Source: Euptelea pleiosperma (taxonomy: Eukaryota; Streptophyta; Magnoliopsida; Ranunculales; Eupteleaceae). From it: a stretch of 64,000 nt of DNA. Positions within the stretch are counted from its first letter, which is position 1. Each line of letters begins with the position of its first letter. Shown here one piece after another: positions 33,185-48,100 of the stretch. A model generated the notes under the pieces. It worked only from the letters and a program-made list of their open reading frames with translations, had not been told where the DNA came from and made no database searches. The DNA lies in NCBI GenBank assembly GCA_035048495.1, contig CM068553.1, positions 7,929,259-7,993,258 on the forward strand, given 5' to 3'. A program made the translations under genes and the position numbers.

Positions 33185-36100
33185 ATGGCGACCGATCTAG
33201 AAATACCTGAAGGGACGGTGCAGAACATCTTGGACCAAGAGAGTCTCAAATGGGTTTTCGTCGGTGGGAAAGGTGGTGTCGGCAAGACGACTTGTAGTTC
33301 GATTCTTTCGATCCTTCTCTCTAGGGTTCGATCCTCTGTTCTGATCATCTCCACCGACCCGGCTCACAATCTCAGTGACGCGTTTCAGCAGCGATTCACC
33401 AAAACGCCCACCTTGGTCAATGGTTTCACGAATCTCTTTGCCATGGTATCAATCACTTCGATTCTCTAATGAAAGATTCATTGTTTTTTTTTATTCTGGA
33501 TTTGGGCTTTTGCAAATTTTGTTCATTTTTATTTTTACTTTTTAATTCATGATTTAAGAAGATTTTCTCTTGATTTTAATGTAAATTTTAAATCTTTGAT
33601 GAATTCGAGCAATACCCAGTTCGTAGATTTTTTTCTGGTTGGGTTTTCATGGCTGATTTATAGTACAAGTAAAAATATTGGTCCTTTGTGGATTTGATTT
33701 GAAATTCATGTATATCGATCAATTCCCTTGTACCCGTTTTCTGGTTTTACGTTTTAATGCGTTTTCATGTTTTGATTTACATTGTTTATGAACAAACTAG
33801 AATTAATCTTGGTTGTTTCTCGATTGTAGTGGAAGCTTCTTTTCGTATTTGTTTCTGTTGAATTAATTATGAGTTGACTTCTTTTGATTGTTTTGGGCAC
33901 TCTTTTTGATAAGCAGAAGCATTTCGCACTCTATCTATATTAAATAGGGTCAGAAGCTGAATCCCTTTTTTTGTCAGGAGGTGGATCCCAATGTAGAGAA
34001 TGATGACTTGCCGAATGCGGAAGGGATGGATAGCTTTCTTTCTGAATTAGCAAATGCTATACCTGGAATTGATGAGGCTATGAGCTTTGCCGAGATGCTC
34101 AAGTAAGTTCTATTTTTCTCTCCCATGATACATTAACATTTCTTCTTTGATAGGAATTGAGAAGCGTTGGCAATTAATTAGTTCATTTTTTGTTGCAAAA
34201 CATTTTTCGGGGACAATTCTAAGTGTTGAGAATATGTGATTAAAGTGATATCTGTTAGGGTCTTTAAGTAGTGAATTTTGGTGGGTTGAAAGTTAGAACG
34301 ACAATAGAATAAGTTCTTGAAACTTATATGATATGTTGCATTTACACTTTATTTTCCCTTTTGGATTTGATTGTATGGATGAAAAATCCAATTATATCCA
34401 TAGAAAGGGAATATCCGTTGTTGGGTTTGTCTGGAGCAGATTTGGAGGGTGGGTTGGGGGCATACAAAACCTCTTAGATCTATCTTTAAGGACTGTGTAG
34501 GGATTCATTTTATGTTTTTTCACCTCATATGTTTTCATAACCTTATCTATGTTTTATGAGATCAGCACTGGTTACTCGACATAGGTTTAATTTAAACATA
34601 CTCCAAGTATTGGGAGATTGTTTTGTTGTGGGATCCATATATCCACAACACGATGGCGTCATTTAAAGAATTTTATTGCTTTGAAATATATGATCAGCTT
34701 TTCAATGCTCTTAGAAATATACCTTAAATTTTAGCAACCAAATGATCTCCATGATCCCGAGACAAGTTTCTGGTTGAGACAGGTTTTAAATTTCATGACC
34801 AAGTGAGCAAGGAAATATCTCACTTTCAGGGTACACTCTGAGTTGTATTAATTTGTTATTCACTTGACTTTTGTCCAAATTATGAAATTATGCCAAATTC
34901 ACGCCCATGCCTATTCTTTTAGCCTCTCTAAGATTAAAAGCAGCAAAAAATACTGGTAAAGGTTTGGATTGGATAGATGGAGATGTATCACTTGATCGAG
35001 AAGGATAGCTTGAAGCTCATTATAGTAGACACCATTATGGGCTTTGGCAGGAACCGAGCTGATAAGCATTTATTCAAGGAGGATTTTGTTATCGTCCAGC
35101 ATTGGGATTTGAATGGCCAATAAGAATCAGATGCCCCTTTAGAATTTTGAATGGAATTCATTCCACTTATGCATATAAATTTGAAATTAACTACGAAGCT
35201 GTATTTCTCAGGCCATGAATTGTTGAGAGACAATATTTTGAGAGAGGAACACCTCATTTGAAGTACTACATATGCCCACGTGAATTAGAATAACCTCAGT
35301 GAGAGTGGAATTGGTTTAGTGGAGGATCTACTTAGAAATCTCCTACAATTGAGAGTAAGTCCAACAAGGGGAAAAGATTCAACATTAGTAAAGGACATAA
35401 ATTAAGGGGGTGATGTGTCAAACTCGAAGCCATGCTAAGGGGGTTGAGAAATGCTCTAGCCCACAACATCGACAGTATTACTTGGCCAATGTTGTTTCAC
35501 GCCCCGATCCTTAAGGTCAATGGAAAGATGAAATTAAAAAATTAACTCTAGGTTGAAAACTTACGAAAATGCCCTTGTAGATAAAATTATAGTTTTACCT
35601 CTATATGTCAAATTATCATCAAACAAGTAAACACGCAAGTAACAAGCTTATGAATATCATATGGCCTCTCCATTATAAATGGGTGGCCTAAAATTTTTTA
35701 ATCTAACTCAAAATAATCCGGCTCATAACCCTAATGGGCCTCAATCAGGAGATCAATATGGGCCTACATTACGGTTCATACCAATCCAAGTCTAGAAAAA
35801 TCCGAGGTGTTACAATATATCCCCCTTAAATAGAATTTCGTCCTTCGAAATTCACACTACTATGTTACCATTGCGCACTTTGATTCTTGATCTTTTGAGT
35901 GCTAGTATTATCATGTATTACCAACACACATTACCAATTTTTCTATAAAAGCAAATCAACAATGAGACTGCATCTATGTTGCACAGCATACGGTCCCATA
36001 CCCGTTAGTTGTCACATAACTACTTTCCTATAAGACTCAACGTCGGAATCACACCTATATCGTAACACCGTAGTCCCATACCCGCTGGTTACAAAATAGC

Positions 36101-39100
36101 TTGCTTTCTGAAGGAATCACCTCTATAGCGTACACTGTGGGTCCATATCCGCTGGTCACAGACTCACAGTATAGTTGCTTTCCCAGAAACAACAAAATCA
36201 ATCATGTAAATTGAAACAAGACCCCTACCAATCTTGGATCGCCAAGTGCGTCACTGTTGTTCCAGAAGTTGAGAATCACTGTATTGGCCGCTACAATGAC
36301 ATTAACGATTCCAGATCTCTGATTAAGCACGGAGTCAACACACTGTGACTTCTTTGGAATCTAACTTTACTACCACGACACTAACAGACCGACCAATCCT
36401 TACACGAGCAAAGACACGAGTGAAAAGACGATCAAGCACTCATTAATCCACATCAAGGACACTGAACCTGTAACGTAAAACTAAGTTCGTTACCAAAGTT
36501 AGTTGTGGAAGAAGCCGAGTATGTATATATATATAGGATCGGGGGACAACAATTTCATACTACATTTTTGACAACAAAAATTGGCATAGGCCAATGTATA
36601 AATTAGAAGTCTTGGAATAGGATGATTTTTGGCGAGGATTGTCTCTATAGTGAGGAGATCATCTTCACAAAAATTCAAATCAATCCGATATTCATAGATC
36701 GGTTTACAAGTTGAAGAATTATGGACCGTCGATTTTTATCGTTAACATGAAAACCACATTTGATGGGGTTAGAATTTTCAGAATGTGCTGATTTTTTGTA
36801 GGGGTGATCTATATGATGAGGTGATCATCCTCACCAAAAATCAGCTATTGATTCATCTTCCATGTGGGTACACCAAAATTGTTGTATGAAATTGTTGTCC
36901 CCTGATCCTGACCCTATATATATATATATATATTATATCTTCTTAAAAGACCTACATGTCTGACGAATGCGCAACAGGTTTTTGGGTCCTCTGCATCATG
37001 TTGGAACCTTTTATGCTAATTATGAAGTATCCTATGTGTTATTAGTACCCAATTATGAAAGTTAATGCTTTTAAGTTAACTTTTTGTCAATGGATTGGGT
37101 TTGGATTGAATCAAGGTAGATCCAAAATTGATTCAATAGCTCATCGGATCACACGATTCCAGATCCAAACCCGATCTGATAAGCTATCGGAACTTATTGG
37201 ATCACCCTGATCCAACATTGAGTCATTTTGATCGATAAACCAGCTAATTTTGCTTTAAAGAAAATAAATGTTGCAAATTATTAAGTCAAATAATAAATAG
37301 CAAAAGGTTTTATTGAAATACGTTTCATTGCTATAATATGTTTCATGAATAATAAAATAATAAAAATATCATTTCTATAATATTGTATTTGGATCATTAT
37401 TGGATTGGATCAAGGTCGATCCGGTACTGATTTGATAGCTTATTGGATCATGATTCCTAGATCCATAACCAATGTTATCAGATCGGGTCGTTGGGGCGAC
37501 CTGATCCATTGACAGCCCACTTATGGTCTAGTTACCTATCTGATTTATATGTTACCCGGGTACGGCTGAGGCAGGCCAGGATACGTTGTAGATGTCGCAT
37601 TTACACTTAAAAGGCAGGACAGGATACGTTGTGGATGTGGCATTTACACTTAAAAAATGAGGTGTCTGACATGGGTACAGCATCCATTTTGAAGTGTCTG
37701 GGTAACATAGTCTGATGTTCATGTTTATGTCTCCCTCCTCCCATCATCATACTGGAAATCTGATTGCATCATATGATTGCTCATATTCTCGATCATGCTG
37801 ACATATGTTATTTATTGATCAAATATTTCTGACACATTTTTTCCTTCAGATTAGTGCAAACCATGGATTATTCTGTTATAGTGTTTGATACAGCTCCGAC
37901 TGGTCATACACTGCGGCTACTGCAATTCCCGTCAACATTAGAGAAGGGGCTCGCAAAAATGATGGCCTTGAAGAATAAATTTGGTGGCCTATTGAGTCAG
38001 GTACTTCTTGAAGTTTTGTAACGAGTTTTGATGACTCTCAGGCTTTAATCGTTTTCAGTTAATATTATCAGGAGCCGATAATATTGCTCATCCGGAATGC
38101 ATCTTAGATGGTATTAGTATGCCCTTGTATTTTTTACATGGGGAATATGGTTGGAGAGAAAACTTGCATGTCATTTATTCTGTTGGACAGTAGTGAATTC
38201 ATGGAGATATTTAGTCTTTTATCCTATTATTGACAATTCTGAAATCTATAAAGAATGGTGGGGTGTATCAAGTGATCCCTCTTGCCAGTTCGAGATTTCC
38301 ATTTATCTTTTTTAGCTATAGAATTCCATGTTATGAGACTGGATTTGATCTAAAGTTCTTTCTCTTAGATCCTCAAGGGATGACGGATCTCTGAGCCTTG
38401 GTTTTCGAATTGTGACTTAAAGACATAATTTGTTCCAAGTTTTGTTTCTGCTTTTCTACCATCTTGTTTAAGCTTCACTTTATTCCTGCTCTCATTTATT
38501 TTTCTGTTGCTTTTTTGTTATATTTATAACTTTGTGCCTCGTGAACCATGTTATTGCCAATACCATACCTGATCCCAGTCTAGAATTTAGATCCTGATCT
38601 ACTTCCATATTGATATCAAAAGTCTAGTTCCATACTTAGATCCAGATATAGATCCTCATCTAGATTAAGTTCCAAAGTCAGAATGATGATCTACATATGG
38701 ATGTAAGTCCAGATCCATGTGACCTACATATTGAAATAACTCTTGGAATTCCTTGATTCTCTTAACCTGTCAAATGTTAATTGTCCACTCTCTTTTGAGC
38801 CGTTCACTTTTAAGATAATTGGTAGAGAAGAGATCAGATCTTGATGACAGATTGGCCTGTCTATGGAGCATAGTTCTGCAAGTTACTAGACTCCTCACTG
38901 CAGTCTCAGGTTGGAAGTCATCCTCTCAGCAATGAATCCAGAACTGCTCCAACTTGACCTAAAGCTGCTCGCATGCTCTTAGAAGAGAATTGCCTACCAT
39001 CATCTGATATTTTGATTTCTATAGAAGCATTTATGATCAGCTTGCTTAATTCAAATCTCGTGTATTGTACAAATGAAGTTCTTATGCTGGAGGGATTGGG

Positions 39101-42100
39101 TGATGAGTATTGGATGTGTCACGTGTGAAACACTACTGAATTTGTGTTACTCATTTGAAGATTAACAGTATGCTCAAGGTGCCATCTTGCTAAGTTGGTA
39201 AGGATTGTGAGTGTTGATACCACGACCTGTGTTTACCTGCTTCACCTACTGACCCGCTTGCTTACCAACAAAAAAGATCAATAGTATGTTCTTAGTGGGG
39301 GACCTTTTTAGTTGGAAAGCAATTATGAAACAAAGCCGGGCCTTCCATAATTTGCTAAACATTGAAAATTTGAGGATTTGTTTATGGTCTTCTCAAACCA
39401 TATATTGGGTATGTGCTTGTGGCCAAGCCAAAAATGCTCCTTAAACCTTAATTGCACGAAGCGGGAGTGGGTGCAAGAGAGGACTCAGGTGTGGGAGCGA
39501 GGAAGTGGCTGTTGCAAGCTAATTTCAGTTGAACTATTTTAGGAAGCGGGTGCAGCACCTTGGAAAAAATACTCCTGCAACTAATACTTGAAGTAATTGA
39601 ATTTCAGACATATGTACTAAAAACGTCTGGAAGAACACTGCTGCTCACCATAAAGAGCCACAAACGCTACCTTAGTTTATCAAGCTTGTGACCAAGGGAT
39701 CCACACTAAAATGCTTTAATAACTATAACACAAGTGACTTAATTAATTCTTTGTTGGTTGCCGATGCCAGGACCACTAAAGTTCCAAATGACTGAATTAA
39801 ATTTGCGCTAGGTTATCCAGGTATAAGTACGGGTAATAATTTTGACACGACCATTGGTACATAGACACTCTGAAACCTTGAAGTTCTGACAAAATACGGA
39901 CGAATAGGAGGGAAAAATTTAGGAAAGATAAAATCAGAAATGATCCATCCGAAGGAATCTCAGTGTAAGCCTCAACAGGGGAATAAAATAAAGGAGAGTC
40001 GATTGAGATGGTTTGGGCATGTACATCCAAGACGATTGATTGCATCAGTGAGAATGGGTGCTTAGGTGCAGGTTGAAAGTTAAAAAAGAGTAAGAGTAAG
40101 GATGAAAATGACATGAATTAGGGTAATAACTAATAATAAAAGATTTGAAGACACATGCTTTAACAAAGGATATGGCTCAAGATAGAACTGAATGGTGAAA
40201 TGGGATTTTTTTTGACCCCAAATAGTTGGGACAAGGTGTTGTGAATGATAATGACGATGAGCAAGGAAAAAAAAATTCATTTTGCAATATTTATATTATA
40301 GATTAAGCATACGGTATAGTGCTAAAACATTGTTCTTTTTTTTATTCTTTTCCATTTTACGTTATACTCTAGTTACATGTGAAGGAACATGGACTTTATT
40401 TATGGGTGAAGAGAGGATATCTTTTAATTCAAAACCAATATTTTGCAGCCTAGGTAACAATGACACGGACACGTGTGTCGGCGTCCGACGCAGGTACGAG
40501 GTGTCTGATCTTTCACCTTTAAGAAGCCCGACACGCGGACATGCCCGTACACGTGTTTTAGTATATACTATTTTAGTTATATTTAAACCAGAATCTTTTT
40601 TTTAAATAAAAAATAAGGAAAGAAATATATGAAAAGTAAAAGGAAACATTTCTATAAACCATAGAGCCATCCAATAACATACTAAATATAAGTAGATTTA
40701 TAAAGAGGAAAACCATCGAACAACTATAGCTATGTTTAACAACTTAAAAAAGTGTTGTATGGAGGATGGAACACACCAACCCTCTTTTAGAAATCAATTT
40801 TGTATTAAAAATTACTAAAATAAACGGTGATACGGTTGTATGAGTCCGTATTGTGTGTTGGGATTTATCGACACGCGTGTTTGTTTGTTGTGTCTGATAC
40901 AGCAAAAATCCTAAAAGTGCCGTGTCGTTGTTACATAGTTTGCAACAGTTGAATGCAAAACTAACATCAATGTCCTGCATGTTACTATAGCCGTTTCTGG
41001 GTTTGTCATGGTCAAATGAGATCCAACAAACTACCTATGAACAAAAATAAGAAAAATATTTGGAGATTCCTTAAATTCAGTTTTTGGGCATGTAATATAT
41101 CTTGTTATCATTGCATACGACTGTGCTATAAGTCACTCAGCATTATTTTATTTTTATTTTCCTGTCTGAACGGTTGTTCTCAACATATATATAACTGGGG
41201 AGATACATTCAAATATCCAATTTCCTTGTGAATCTGTAATTGTGATCAATGATGAGATTATATTGAATTGATACTGTCTATTGAGGCAACTGACGAGTGT
41301 TGATAACTGTTTATGACAGATGACTCGTCTTTTTGGCGTTGATGATGAATTCGGTGAGGATGCAATCCTTGGAAAGCTCGAGGGCATGAAAGATGTGATT
41401 GAACAAGTGAATAAGCAATTCAAGGATCCAGTATGATCTCACATCCAAACTTGCATATGGTTACCTTGAACTTATATTCAGTAGATGGCTAGCATTTAAC
41501 TTACAAGGTCTCCTCATCTTAATTTATGCTGACATCCATTTTTCTAGTATTTTTTCTTATGTAGAGCAGTAGTTTACACTGACAATACTTAAAAATAATA
41601 ATAAATCTCTACTCTTTTTTTCTTCTCAAACTCTCATTCGCCAAAAACTTCCAATCCAAATATTGTTTACACCAGTCTCTTATTATCGATTTTCCTTCTG
41701 ACTGTTTAGAGTTTTATTAAAATTGGACAATCTATTATCTTAACCTAAATACAATGCAAGTGTAAAAGAAATAAATTAATTCCATGGCTTTCTAGAATCT
41801 CCCAGACGCTTCTTGCTAGACTGACGCTTTGGGCAAGAAAAAGAGACATGACCTTCTTGGCCATAACTTTTTTTTGATAAGGAACTTCTTGGCCATAACT
41901 AAAGCGTTTAATTCCTTTTACATTCTTGCTTCTTGGGGAAGATCCAATTTCTTTACTTCTTAATATTGGGAAAAGATGAGACATCTTTTGCTCCAATTTC
42001 TACAAGTAACGAAATGCTTCTTCAACTATACAAAATTCAACAAAAACTCGATCATACCTTATTTCAGGTTTGAGTCCATGGACATACTGCAGATATGAAT

Positions 42101-45091
42101 TTTGTCATCTTCATGAAGCTGTATCTAGAAGACTGCTTGAAGAACTTCTCTGTATATTCTTATACTAACGTATTACCCATTCTAAGGTCTTGCAACTTCC
42201 TTAAAAGGTCTCTAGAATAATTAGCATGAAGAAACTTTACCCTTAGATCTTCTTTAATTCATTCCCAGGTTACTAATCTATGCTCCACTTTCCATCAGTA
42301 TTGCAGAAATGTTTTCGACCAAGTAAGAGTGAATCCTCGAAATTTAATATCTATTAGAGCTACCTTCTTGTACTTTGGCATACTTTTACAGGCCAAGACA
42401 TTTTCCACATATCTAGCTAGTCAAGAAAAATCTTTGGTCCACCTGTCCATTAAACTCGGTAATGTCAACCTTAAGATTGGTGATGCGGTTTAGTTTCATA
42501 ACTTATGGTTTGGACAACATTTTCAACTTTAGGTCGTAGAGTAACAACTAAAACAGACCGATTAGGAGTACGTGCTTGTACTTCTACCATAGAAGGAGAT
42601 GTAGAAGCTATGTTGCATTGATAAGGGTACGAGTGTCAGAGCGTGACACTGGTGTGGAGTGTCTGACATAGCGAGCCTTAAAAAATAGGATTCGTGGACT
42701 TGACAAAACATTTTAAATAATGTGAAACAAAGTAATTGTTGTATAATAATGGGGATAATAGTTAATGATTTATCAAAAAAAAATAATAGTTAATAATGTG
42801 ATGGGATATCTTATGTTTGTATTATAGACATATTGACATAAATGAAAGAACACATAAGTGTGATGTTGTATTTCTTGCATAGAAAACTTCAGTTTCAAAG
42901 GTAGACTCATAATATGTCTTAATGTAACACATGGGTATTTTTGTACTTTTACCTTTATTACAACATTAGTTTATATAATAATTGTGAGGGTCCACTAGTG
43001 TAAGTTCAAGATACTAGTTTCATTTCTTCTTCTCTCTATTCTATTTTTTTCCCATCTCAAAACCCCAATTTATTTTACATGGTATCAGAGCATATAATCC
43101 ATTAATTAGGGTTTCTTCTGTGCTTGTTCTTTCTTTTTCTTCTATTTTTCTTTCGTTCTTTGTGGTGAGAAATAATAACCTAGGGTTTAGTCGTGAAACC
43201 CTAAGCTTTTCCATTTTTTATTTCCCTTTTGTGGTGGTTCCTACCACCTATACTGTGTGTGGATGTGCAAGAGGTCATTTATGCAGATTTGAATGGATAA
43301 CCTTGGCTTCTGTGTGTATGTGCATGTTGTAGATGAGAAGTTGCTACAACATGGTGTATTTTGTCTCTAAGGTAAATTGTGGGTTCTTGTAATTTGTTGT
43401 GACACGTTTCTCGAAGTTGGTGTAACACTTATCGATGGATGATATGAAACATTTATCGAGAATGGTACGATACATTTTTTGAGGCTATTCATGACACGTT
43501 TCCTGATGTCATCATGAGTAAATTGTAGGTATCAGTCTCTCTCTTAGACTTTCCAGATCAAATTGCAGGTGTTCAAATTTCTCTCCCGAGTTCTCCAGAA
43601 AAAAATGGCAAGTTATTTTTTTCCTGGGCACTCCAGAGTATGTTTGCAAGTATCTAGGGAGTATCGTAGGTTTTTTGGATTGAGTATAAGTGTTTGTGAC
43701 CTAGTGGATGGTGATGGAATCTAAACCTAGTCTGTTGTCATCTTTTGAGATACTCGTCTTAGATGATTTCCACTAAACTCAATGGGAGTAATTATGTACC
43801 TTAGTCTAAATATGTGCAAGTTTTACTCATAACTAGATGGAAACTTAGTTATTTGATTATAGAACTACCTCTGGGATAGGCCAATAATTATAAAGAGTAC
43901 TCGAGAAAATGCTTAGATCATGACTAGGTTGTAAAACAATATGGATCCACAAATTAGTGTAAATGTGATGTTTCTGGACATAGCATAAGAAATATTGAAG
44001 TTTGGGAGAAGAATTTTACACGTGTGCATCAATTGTTTTAGGAATATTTTAATATGCAACAAGGTGATAAAATTCTTGGTGAATATTATGCTTGTATGTG
44101 GAGAATAATTGATGAGTTGAACGCATAATAGCTTATTATTACTGATTTGGGGATCCAACGAAGACAACGGGAGGTTATTGAGTTACGAAGTTACTTTTTG
44201 GCCTAAAGGCTGAATTGAGCCTGTAGCTCAAATGCTTAGTAGCAAAGAGCTTGTAAATTTACTTGAGGAGACGGGGTTTACTAGGAACTAAACAAGTAGA
44301 CATTCCAATGGATCCTAATGTGAAGTTTTTTGTTGACCAGAGAGAATTGTTTGATAATCTTGGAAGGTATCGGAGGTGGTTGGCAAGCTTAATTATCTCA
44401 CCATCGCGAGATTGGATATTTCTTTCACAATTAGTGTGGTAGGTCAATTTATGCAAGAGCCTTGGATCCCACATTGGGAGGCTATGATTCGTGTTCTAAG
44501 ATATCCCATGGGAGCTTCTGGACGTGGCTTGTTTTACCAGAAGCATGGTTATATACGTGTTGAGGGCTACGCAGATACTGATTGGGCTGACTCATCATTT
44601 AATAGGAGATCTACCTCAGGATATTGCACATTCCTTGGTGTGAACCTTGTGTCGTGGCGGAGTAAGAAATAGTGTGTGGTGGCTCGGTTTAGTGCAAAAG
44701 TTGAGTATAAAGTTATGGCTCACACTACTTGTGAGTTGGCATGGTTGAGGAATCTTCTTCGGGAGATAGGATTTGTAATTAATCTCCCTATTCCTCTATT
44801 TTGTGATAATCAAGCAGTTGCCTATATTTTTCTTTTAATCCTGTTTTTCATGAGAGGACCAAGCACATTGAAGTTAATTGCCATTTCATCAGAGAGAGTT
44901 GAAAATAATGGCATTTGTACCCCATATGTGAAGTCAAAAGGGTATATTATATATGATATATATGCGCTAGCTTAAGAGAGTCTGTCAATGTAACACAGGG
45001 GTAGTTATGTATGCTTACCTTTATTACAGCATTAGTATATATAGTAACTGTGAGGGTTGACTAGTGTAAGTTCAAGACACTATTTCGACTG

Positions 45092-45153
<62 letters not shown>

Positions 45154-48100
45154 TCTTCTCATTCCTCCTCCCATCTTTACACTATGGAAAATATTAGTCT
45201 ATGTAACCAGGACACTGACACGGGTGTCGGTGTCCGACACGGATACGAGGTGTCCAACACGGCAACCTAAAAAATATGATATGGAGACACGTCCGTACAT
45301 ATATTAATATATATGAATTCTTAAAATTATTAATAAAATAAAAAAAATAGAAAATAAAGTAGAAAATATTTATTAGTTTATTATTGTATGGAGGATGGAA
45401 CACACCGACCCGCTTTTAGGAATCAATTTTATATTAAAAAATATTAAAACAAGGGGTGACATGGCCATAAGTGTCTAGATGTGTGTCGGGAAGTGTGGAC
45501 ACGCGTGTCCAGGTGTCCGACATGGCAAAAAACCTTAAAAGTGCAGTGTCCTTGTTACATAGGTTATTAGTTAATATCTTGCAAGTAAGGAAAGAAGTAA
45601 TTTGGAAGTGTCGCACCAAAATCTCTGGACTCCAACACGTGTCTGCACGGGTACTTTGCCCATTTAGAAGAATCCATGCAACATAGTGTTGAAGTGCTGG
45701 ACCTACTAAAATCAATTTTTTTACCCCTCCAAAGTTCTTGGATCAATGTTCCATGCTTATCTATTCGCCCCATAGTTTCTGTCAATGCTTGACGTTGTTG
45801 GACTGAGTTATCTATTCGCCCCAGAATCTGTATTGTGTTGGACTCCGACACGTGTCTACACGGGTGCTTTGCCCATTTAGAAGAATCCATGCAACATAGT
45901 GTAGAAGTGCTGGACCTACTAAAATCAATTTGTTTGCCCTTCCAAAGTTCTTGGATCAATGTTCCATGCTCATCTATTCATCCCATAGTTTCTGTCAATG
46001 ATTGACGTTGTTGGACTGAGTTGTTCTATACATATGAGTTTCCAGGGCCTATAATTGCTCTTCAATCTAAACCACAATGGCTTCGAGTTTTTCTTTCAAT
46101 CCTATTTATTTATTTAGACGTAGGATTCAACTTAAGGCCTCGAAGCTGAATCATTTGGATAATACTTCCTTTTGTTGTCTCCTGGAGGCTGGAGCATATG
46201 GAAAGAAAGGAATAGGAGGATTTTTGAAGATAAATTGAAAACTGAAGAGTTCATTATCAAAAAAGTCGAAACAAAGATGTTTTGTGGTACTTGATTTCAA
46301 GGAATTCATGGGGATCTCTACACAAAGTTTATATCCAATTGAGGGTCTTTAATTGGCAGAGATTGTCACTTCGGAAATTTCTTCTTCTTTTTTCCCCTTC
46401 TCTTGTAATTCCCTGGGGTTTTTCTTTTTTCAATAATAATCTTTTGTGTCAAAAAAAAAAATTATATAGTTAAACTGAACCTGGGCTCTTAACCGGTTGT
46501 GCTTGGACCGAGTGAGTCTGCGCCTGTGGGCTGATCAGGCCTTACAATAGGTCTAGTTGACTAGGACTGGTGACTGGACCTTATGCACAAGCTTGGACTG
46601 GGACTTAACAAGAAGCCAAAGGGTTTAGCGTATGATTTGGGCCTAATAGTCTTTTTAAAAGCCCAATTTCAGGTCATCTTCGACATTGGAACGCAACAGG
46701 GGTTGGGGCTTTTAAGAAAACCTAAAACTCAAATTTGTCGCTCGACTGCACGGCTGGTCAGAAATGGGGTCAGATGACTTACTGGAGTTCAGGCAGAAGT
46801 CTGGCGATGATGTTAACATTCAATGTTTGCGCAGTGAGTAGATTTCGGTGTCTAAACCAGCAATGAAAACTTGAGAAACGTAACAATCAGGCAGCGTCAG
46901 TTGCAGCAACAATGGCTGTAAGCTTCTCAAATCTGGGTCAAACTTGCTCTAATACCAAAAACTGGTGTATATGACAGCAGTAGTACGCAGATATTAAAAA
47001 AAAAACAGAAAAATAGAGAATAAATCTTTGAAATCTCTACTCTTTTTTTCTTCTCAAGCTCTCAATCACATACAAAATTTAAAGCCCACTAATGGCATAA
47101 ACCCTAGTAACAAAAATCTCCGATTTTTTGAATTCACGAATCAATAGAACTCGCGATTAATCAACGATTTTGCCGAATTTTGCTGATTAATCTACTGAGA
47201 CCCATTTTTTTCTCCTTTTGATTTCGATTTTGCCAATTTTGGAATTGTGAATGATATATCATGCTTATGAGCTATGCTTTATGACTTATTATTATGGAAT
47301 TATAGATGTGCTTTTCATCATATAAATGTGTTTTGTTAAAACCAACATTTCTAACTTTAAATATGCCATGATATATTTTTTTTTATTTCTGCCGATTCTT
47401 ACCGAATTTATCCGAATTTTCCCAACTTGACCCCTTGCTGATTTATTTCTGAATCCCGACTTTGCGACTATGGCTTAAACACCACTCGCTGTTATTTATT
47501 AATTTTCCTTCCTACCTGTTGGAATCCTATTTAAATTACACTACCTAATAAAAACCAAATCTTAAACTAAATACAATGCAAATCTAAAGAAATCAACTAA
47601 AGGGAAATGATAGCATTGTCCTTCGGACGATCCGTACCGTTGTCCTAAGGTTCAGATCATTTGATATTCTTCGAGATTCTGTGCTCTTCGAGATTCTGTG
47701 CTCTTCGAGATTCAGTGTTCTTCGGGATTCATTTGGTGGAAATCTCGATGAACATCAGTGGTCTGGACCTTAGGACGACAATGGTACACTATCCTCCTAG
47801 GGACAATACTAACACTTCCCTTAACTAAATTCATGGTGTTTCTAGAATCTCCTCATAGCTACAAGTGATGTCTCTTGTGGGGAGACCAATAGGGTGATAC
47901 GACAGTGTATGGACATGAAGATGCTCCCTCATCAGATGTTCTCATAAATCCTTCTTGACAATCTATATTTATTTTCTTTGAACAGGACTTGACAACTTTC
48001 ATCTGTGTTTGCATCCCGGAATTCCTCTCACTTTATGAGACAGAGAGGTTGGTGCAAGAACTGGCAAAGTTTGAGATCGACACTCACAATATCATCATTA

